A stretch of 64,000 bases of DNA from assembly GCF_014268745.2 (NCBI RefSeq), contig NZ_JABWRB020000001.1, positions 1,302,001-1,366,000 on the forward strand, given 5' to 3'. Positions 61,701-64,000 of this stretch are shown here, piece after piece. This DNA is from Pseudomonas zanjanensis (lineage in GTDB: Bacteria > Pseudomonadota > Gammaproteobacteria > Pseudomonadales > Pseudomonadaceae). A program made the position numbers and the translations under genes. The notes under the pieces are model-generated. The model did no database searches and had not been told where the DNA came from. It worked only from the letters and a program-made list of their open reading frames with translations. The first letter of the stretch is position 1; the number at the start of each line of letters is the position of its first letter.

Positions 61701-64000
61701 AGCCGAGGCGTTTATCAGGCAACAACGGGGCAAGACAGAACGGCAGATCTATTTGGAACTGCAAACGCGCCAGCGCGAATGGGAGTTGCTAGATGGCACG
61801 CTTGAACGATGGCTGGACGAGACGGTGGGCAGCCCGGCCGAGGTTCACAGATATCGATTTGCCCAGGCGCTCAGGGACTGTTGGCGCAATCGCCCGTTAG
61901 CGGAAGAATCCCCCGAAGGCGCGCGGCTGGTGCTTTCCTGTGAGGTGCCGCTGCCCCCAATAGCCACCCATTTTGCGCATGTACGGGAATTGTCGGTGTT
62001 CGGCGGCGGCATGACAGACGCCAATGCGGATGCCTTCCTGGCACTTTTCCCTGGGATCACGAAATTGGAGATTGGCCTCAGGGAATCCGGATTCCTCGAT
62101 CTGTCTTTCGGGCACCCACCGTTGACCACCCTGCCGCACTCGGTGAGCCAGATGCCAGGACTCACCCACTTGCGGTTCTCCAGCGCCGCTGTCTCGCTGG
62201 CCGAGAGTTTTCCACAAAGGCTCTCTTCCCTGACTTCGCTGGAAGTGCTGCACATCGATTACTCAGGTTTCGATCAGACCGCCATGCACAACCTTGACCT
62301 GACACCATTGAGCCGTTTGCGTACGTTGAAAATCGAGGCGCCTCAAACGTTATCGCAATGGCCTGAATACGTGCAGCGTCTTCCCCGGCTCGAACGTCTG
62401 GACCTGGCGCGCACATCGATACGTACGTTGCCGGATGCACTATTCGAAGGGCACGAAAAGTTGTGGGCCGGGCTATCGCTGAATTGGTCAGAGCTGACTC
62501 CGCAAGCGTTCTCGCGCGCCTACCGGTACGTCAGTGAATACTCGGGAGCATTCGGCCATTTGGTGGACGTGGATCAAATGGTGGACGGCTACTGTCGCGG
62601 GCAATTGCGCTCGCTCGTCGGGGAGGCTGAGTCTTTCGGGCGCCTGCCCGTGACGTTTGACAGTGCCTCCAATACTCCTCAGGAACGATTTGCTGCGGTA
62701 GAAGCACTCAGGGCGGAACACGATGGAATCTTTGCGCAGTTTTTTGAGCCGACGGGAGCGGAAGATTTGTCATACGCCATACTTTCCCCAGTGTGGTGGG
62801 AGAGCGGAGGTCTGTTGTTTCGAGCGTTGCGAGGCAGCTGGCGCAGCGCTGTACGCCAACGCCTGGGTTTGCCGACCGCAGGCGGCTCCTTGTTTGAGCT
62901 GCCGGTTTCCGGGTCTGCTCTTCCCGGTAAGAAGTTTGCGGCGCTTCCAGCGTTGCCGCCCGCAAGCTTTTCCCACGTAGAAACGCTGCGCTTGGGATCG
63001 CTGGATGTTTCCTCCCAGCAGGCGCGCAACTTTTTCAGGGCATTCAGCGGTACGCGAACATTGGAAATAAGCGGCAACGGCTTCACCGAGCTGCCTTTCG
63101 ACGCCGAAGACTTGCCAGCCTTGACGCAACTCGATATGCGCAACAACAACCTGCTCGTCACTCCCACTGTTCAGGCGCAGTTCAATGGGTTGACGATGCT
63201 TGAGCAACTGAATCTGGAAAACAACCCGCTCGAGAGTCTTGATGTCAGTGCCTTGACCCGGCTCAAGGCACTGGGCCTCAAAGCCACCCGGTTGCGGGCT
63301 TGGCCAACCGGTGCCGAGAACCTGACGCAGCTTTCCTGGCTTGACTTGCGGGATAACCAACTGCAGTCATTCCCGCCAACCGTGCTGTCCAATGATGAAG
63401 TCCTGTTAAAGACCCATTTGGACGGTAACCTCTCCAGCCCTGATGGCGAGGCAGCCTTGGGTGCGGCATATCAGCGAGTCGAAGATGCAAGAGGGCTTCC
63501 CCATGGGGCATTGGCCCGATTTGCCAAGGAGTCTGTACCGGATCAATTCCCGCCGACGGAAACAAGCTGGTCGATCGCTCAACTTCTATTACCGCCGCCC
63601 GAGGCGTTGGCCGTGGTCGAGGGGGATGCGGGACGCGAACTGCGCCTGCAGCGGCTGGATCCGATCCTGACCCGGGAACAGGCAGCCCTGAAGCTCGGGC
63701 AATGGCGTGAAAACGGGATGACCGAGACGCAGATCGACGACCAGGTCAGCCAGTGGCACCAATCGTGTGTCTCGCTGACTCGTCGGTTGAATGACTGGCT
63801 CTTCACCAGAGAAGTCCGAGTCGCAGGGGGCACCGTTTCCGCGCAAAGCCGCGCGCTGGCGGCCAAGAGCATCCGTGAGGTTTGGCAAGAGGGACTGATA
63901 CGCCACAATGGGGCAGGACAAACACTCAGTCTGCATGGCCTGCAACTGGGCGACTTGCCTGAACTGATTGAGCCATTTCCTGGCGTGACGACGCTGGACC
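58732..64000 (+). CDS. Giant LRR effector/toxin-like protein, 3' end outside window
   Basis: Open frame of 1,756 residues to the window edge, starting at ATG 58732 six bases after AAAGGAG. Residues 1-470: all-helical region with no signal peptide. Residues about 479-500 and 534-550 are two hydrophobic stretches (NVLSMFIPVLGEAMMVVMAG, LALMGVMAGVGAAVGKL), a possible membrane-inserting hairpin. Residues about 1090-1560 carry leucine-rich repeats (for example LPRLERLDLARTSIRTLPD, LEISGNGFTELPFDAEDLP, LSWLDLRDNQLQSFPPTV), which resume at the window end. This matches large pseudomonad toxins that end in a NEL ubiquitin-ligase domain; the C-terminus is not visible, so that is inference. Confidence 0.85.
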   Translation, partial: MPTDPTQNPEKAQSKPQATESLHADFLEAAMPAWLIEASTQRRQAIRQVATQMPAWYANASPEQRKVVDACFKQSVVAQNQLDTTLSSFLDIDTFARPLLIQALKDQFETEVDVDKTLLHLTRPWETTVVKVEISSFTLFRLPMLQVALHNFESWECEHGAYHETSGFVVETDKPGTFAPVALNVSVGQFLTLCRTLDIGAKYQAYLKSFFYPADAATETALRQRFIASQKAAMRAAAEQAVLAGDIEPGDHAMILSVIEGENDPWIGGKPVWFEDLSLMKQRLVGCVAFSICELHRYSDEVILYVPHDPEHPLKRYDGDQLETRFKQLLTTPDTGQSQNIAPTPYQRFFSRFVPYGKQPYYFSQFIQEADGLPSLQLPAPWMGIFEPLMPSSLMIHLPGIPPDPSKATREPDPYIAPSTWPQKGRTLWADNLDPWQYLYEQHREKVLADARSHAVPTEDVDAKTRQEKLASLLQIGLSTVNVLSMFIPVLGEAMMVVMAGQLLYETLEGAVEWGEGDKRAARAHLIDLAENLALMGVMAGVGAAVGKLAAIKPEPVIEHLESVTLPNGETRLWKPDLRRYESQVTLSDTNAPNAQGQYVVGGMTCIRLQGKVYEQFFDESIHKWRIKHPTDAAAYQPILEHNGTGAWRHSLERPMTWDRLTLLRRMGHETAVFSDEMLLRLADVSGVSDNALRKMHMDNAMPPPELRDAMRLFKADAEAGKVIAPSQDPAGLGALTRQQIFESLYKGTEPVDGRVRILQRECPGLSEAAAQEVIAHGSVADLARLDARRRAPLNMLEEARWYARQGRQVRAYAGLHSDNIVSADSRRLALHALERLPGWPSTLRLEVREGSNTGALLESIGDKSAPEKTYLIKNGPRYYAFNELGEVFDSVSWRGGSFYDAILHALPDGASSALGLPDAQGPELQRMIIDYAYLHRGDMTQLLETPAKRFKPPVRVSATLKGYYASGRGRGMHPSIEARVEALYPSEQQAEAFIRQQRGKTERQIYLELQTRQREWELLDGTLERWLDETVGSPAEVHRYRFAQALRDCWRNRPLAEESPEGARLVLSCEVPLPPIATHFAHVRELSVFGGGMTDANADAFLALFPGITKLEIGLRESGFLDLSFGHPPLTTLPHSVSQMPGLTHLRFSSAAVSLAESFPQRLSSLTSLEVLHIDYSGFDQTAMHNLDLTPLSRLRTLKIEAPQTLSQWPEYVQRLPRLERLDLARTSIRTLPDALFEGHEKLWAGLSLNWSELTPQAFSRAYRYVSEYSGAFGHLVDVDQMVDGYCRGQLRSLVGEAESFGRLPVTFDSASNTPQERFAAVEALRAEHDGIFAQFFEPTGAEDLSYAILSPVWWESGGLLFRALRGSWRSAVRQRLGLPTAGGSLFELPVSGSALPGKKFAALPALPPASFSHVETLRLGSLDVSSQQARNFFRAFSGTRTLEISGNGFTELPFDAEDLPALTQLDMRNNNLLVTPTVQAQFNGLTMLEQLNLENNPLESLDVSALTRLKALGLKATRLRAWPTGAENLTQLSWLDLRDNQLQSFPPTVLSNDEVLLKTHLDGNLSSPDGEAALGAAYQRVEDARGLPHGALARFAKESVPDQFPPTETSWSIAQLLLPPPEALAVVEGDAGRELRLQRLDPILTREQAALKLGQWRENGMTETQIDDQVSQWHQSCVSLTRRLNDWLFTREVRVAGGTVSAQSRALAAKSIREVWQEGLIRHNGAGQTLSLHGLQLGDLPELIEPFPGVTTLD

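Overview
The window is a contiguous piece of a Pseudomonas chromosome, most likely of the P. fluorescens group. The evidence is high GC with typical pseudomonad codon use, the gene order thrS-infC-rpmI-rplT-pheS-pheT-ihfA-merR-tRNA-Pro, a CysI/DUF934 pair, and pseudomonad REP-type repeats (TGTGGGAGCG and GTGGCGAGGG families). I see no insertion sequence, integrase, prophage or CRISPR array. Assignments come from reading motifs, not from database searches.

Layout. 1-4.3 kb: end of a ribose/nucleoside operon (rbsC partial, rbsR, rbsK, rbsD and an exported nucleoside hydrolase) that could turn extracellular nucleosides into ribose 5-phosphate. 4.3-6.3 kb: small genes (I78-type lipoprotein, cold-shock protein, secreted small protein) and a long unexplained hairpin. 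6.5-14.2 kb: translation block with a thrS leader holding two hairpins whose loops show threonine anticodons, an AUU-initiated infC, a strong terminator abutting pheS, and tRNA-Pro(GGG). 14.3-18.7 kb: lipoprotein, zinc alcohol dehydrogenase, a DKNYY-repeat protein, an orphan ParD-like antitoxin ending inside a REP element, and a 28-residue membrane peptide.

18.7-40.0 kb: a large surface-glycan locus in three transcriptional blocks. The leftward block runs Wzm-type permease, coiled-coil GT1-GT2 glycosyltransferase, GT-C-like membrane protein, GtrB-like GT2, methyltransferase, GtrA flippase, SDR with an extra C-terminal domain, GMC oxidoreductase, WecB and a GT1-like enzyme. The divergent rightward block encodes a Wzt ATPase fused to a polysaccharide pyruvyltransferase, a 2OG-Fe(II) oxygenase and a second GT1-GT2 fusion. 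After a triplicated 134-bp REP array come an SDR and a GT2. Together they look like an ABC-transporter-dependent O-polysaccharide or exopolysaccharide system with terminal modification and a Gtr-type side-branch module. The Wzt-pyruvyltransferase fusion is the most interesting architecture here.

40.2-49.0 kb: TetR/DUF4442 divergent pair with a clear operator, then a quaternary-amine catabolic block (LysR, ferredoxin-linked reductase, Rieske oxygenase, choline/betaine-type ABC ATPase and permease, no binding protein) next to a TetR and a ProC-like reductase. 49.0-58.6 kb: small stress-type proteins, LysR, an orphan HoxX-type protein with no hydrogenase nearby, SCP2-like protein, phosphatase, SohB protease, DUF934 and sulfite reductase CysI, two small membrane proteins. 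58.7 kb to the right edge: an open frame of at least 1,756 residues with a hydrophobic hairpin and leucine-rich repeats, resembling the large pseudomonad LRR toxins/effectors that often end in a NEL ubiquitin-ligase domain; its C-terminus lies outside the window.
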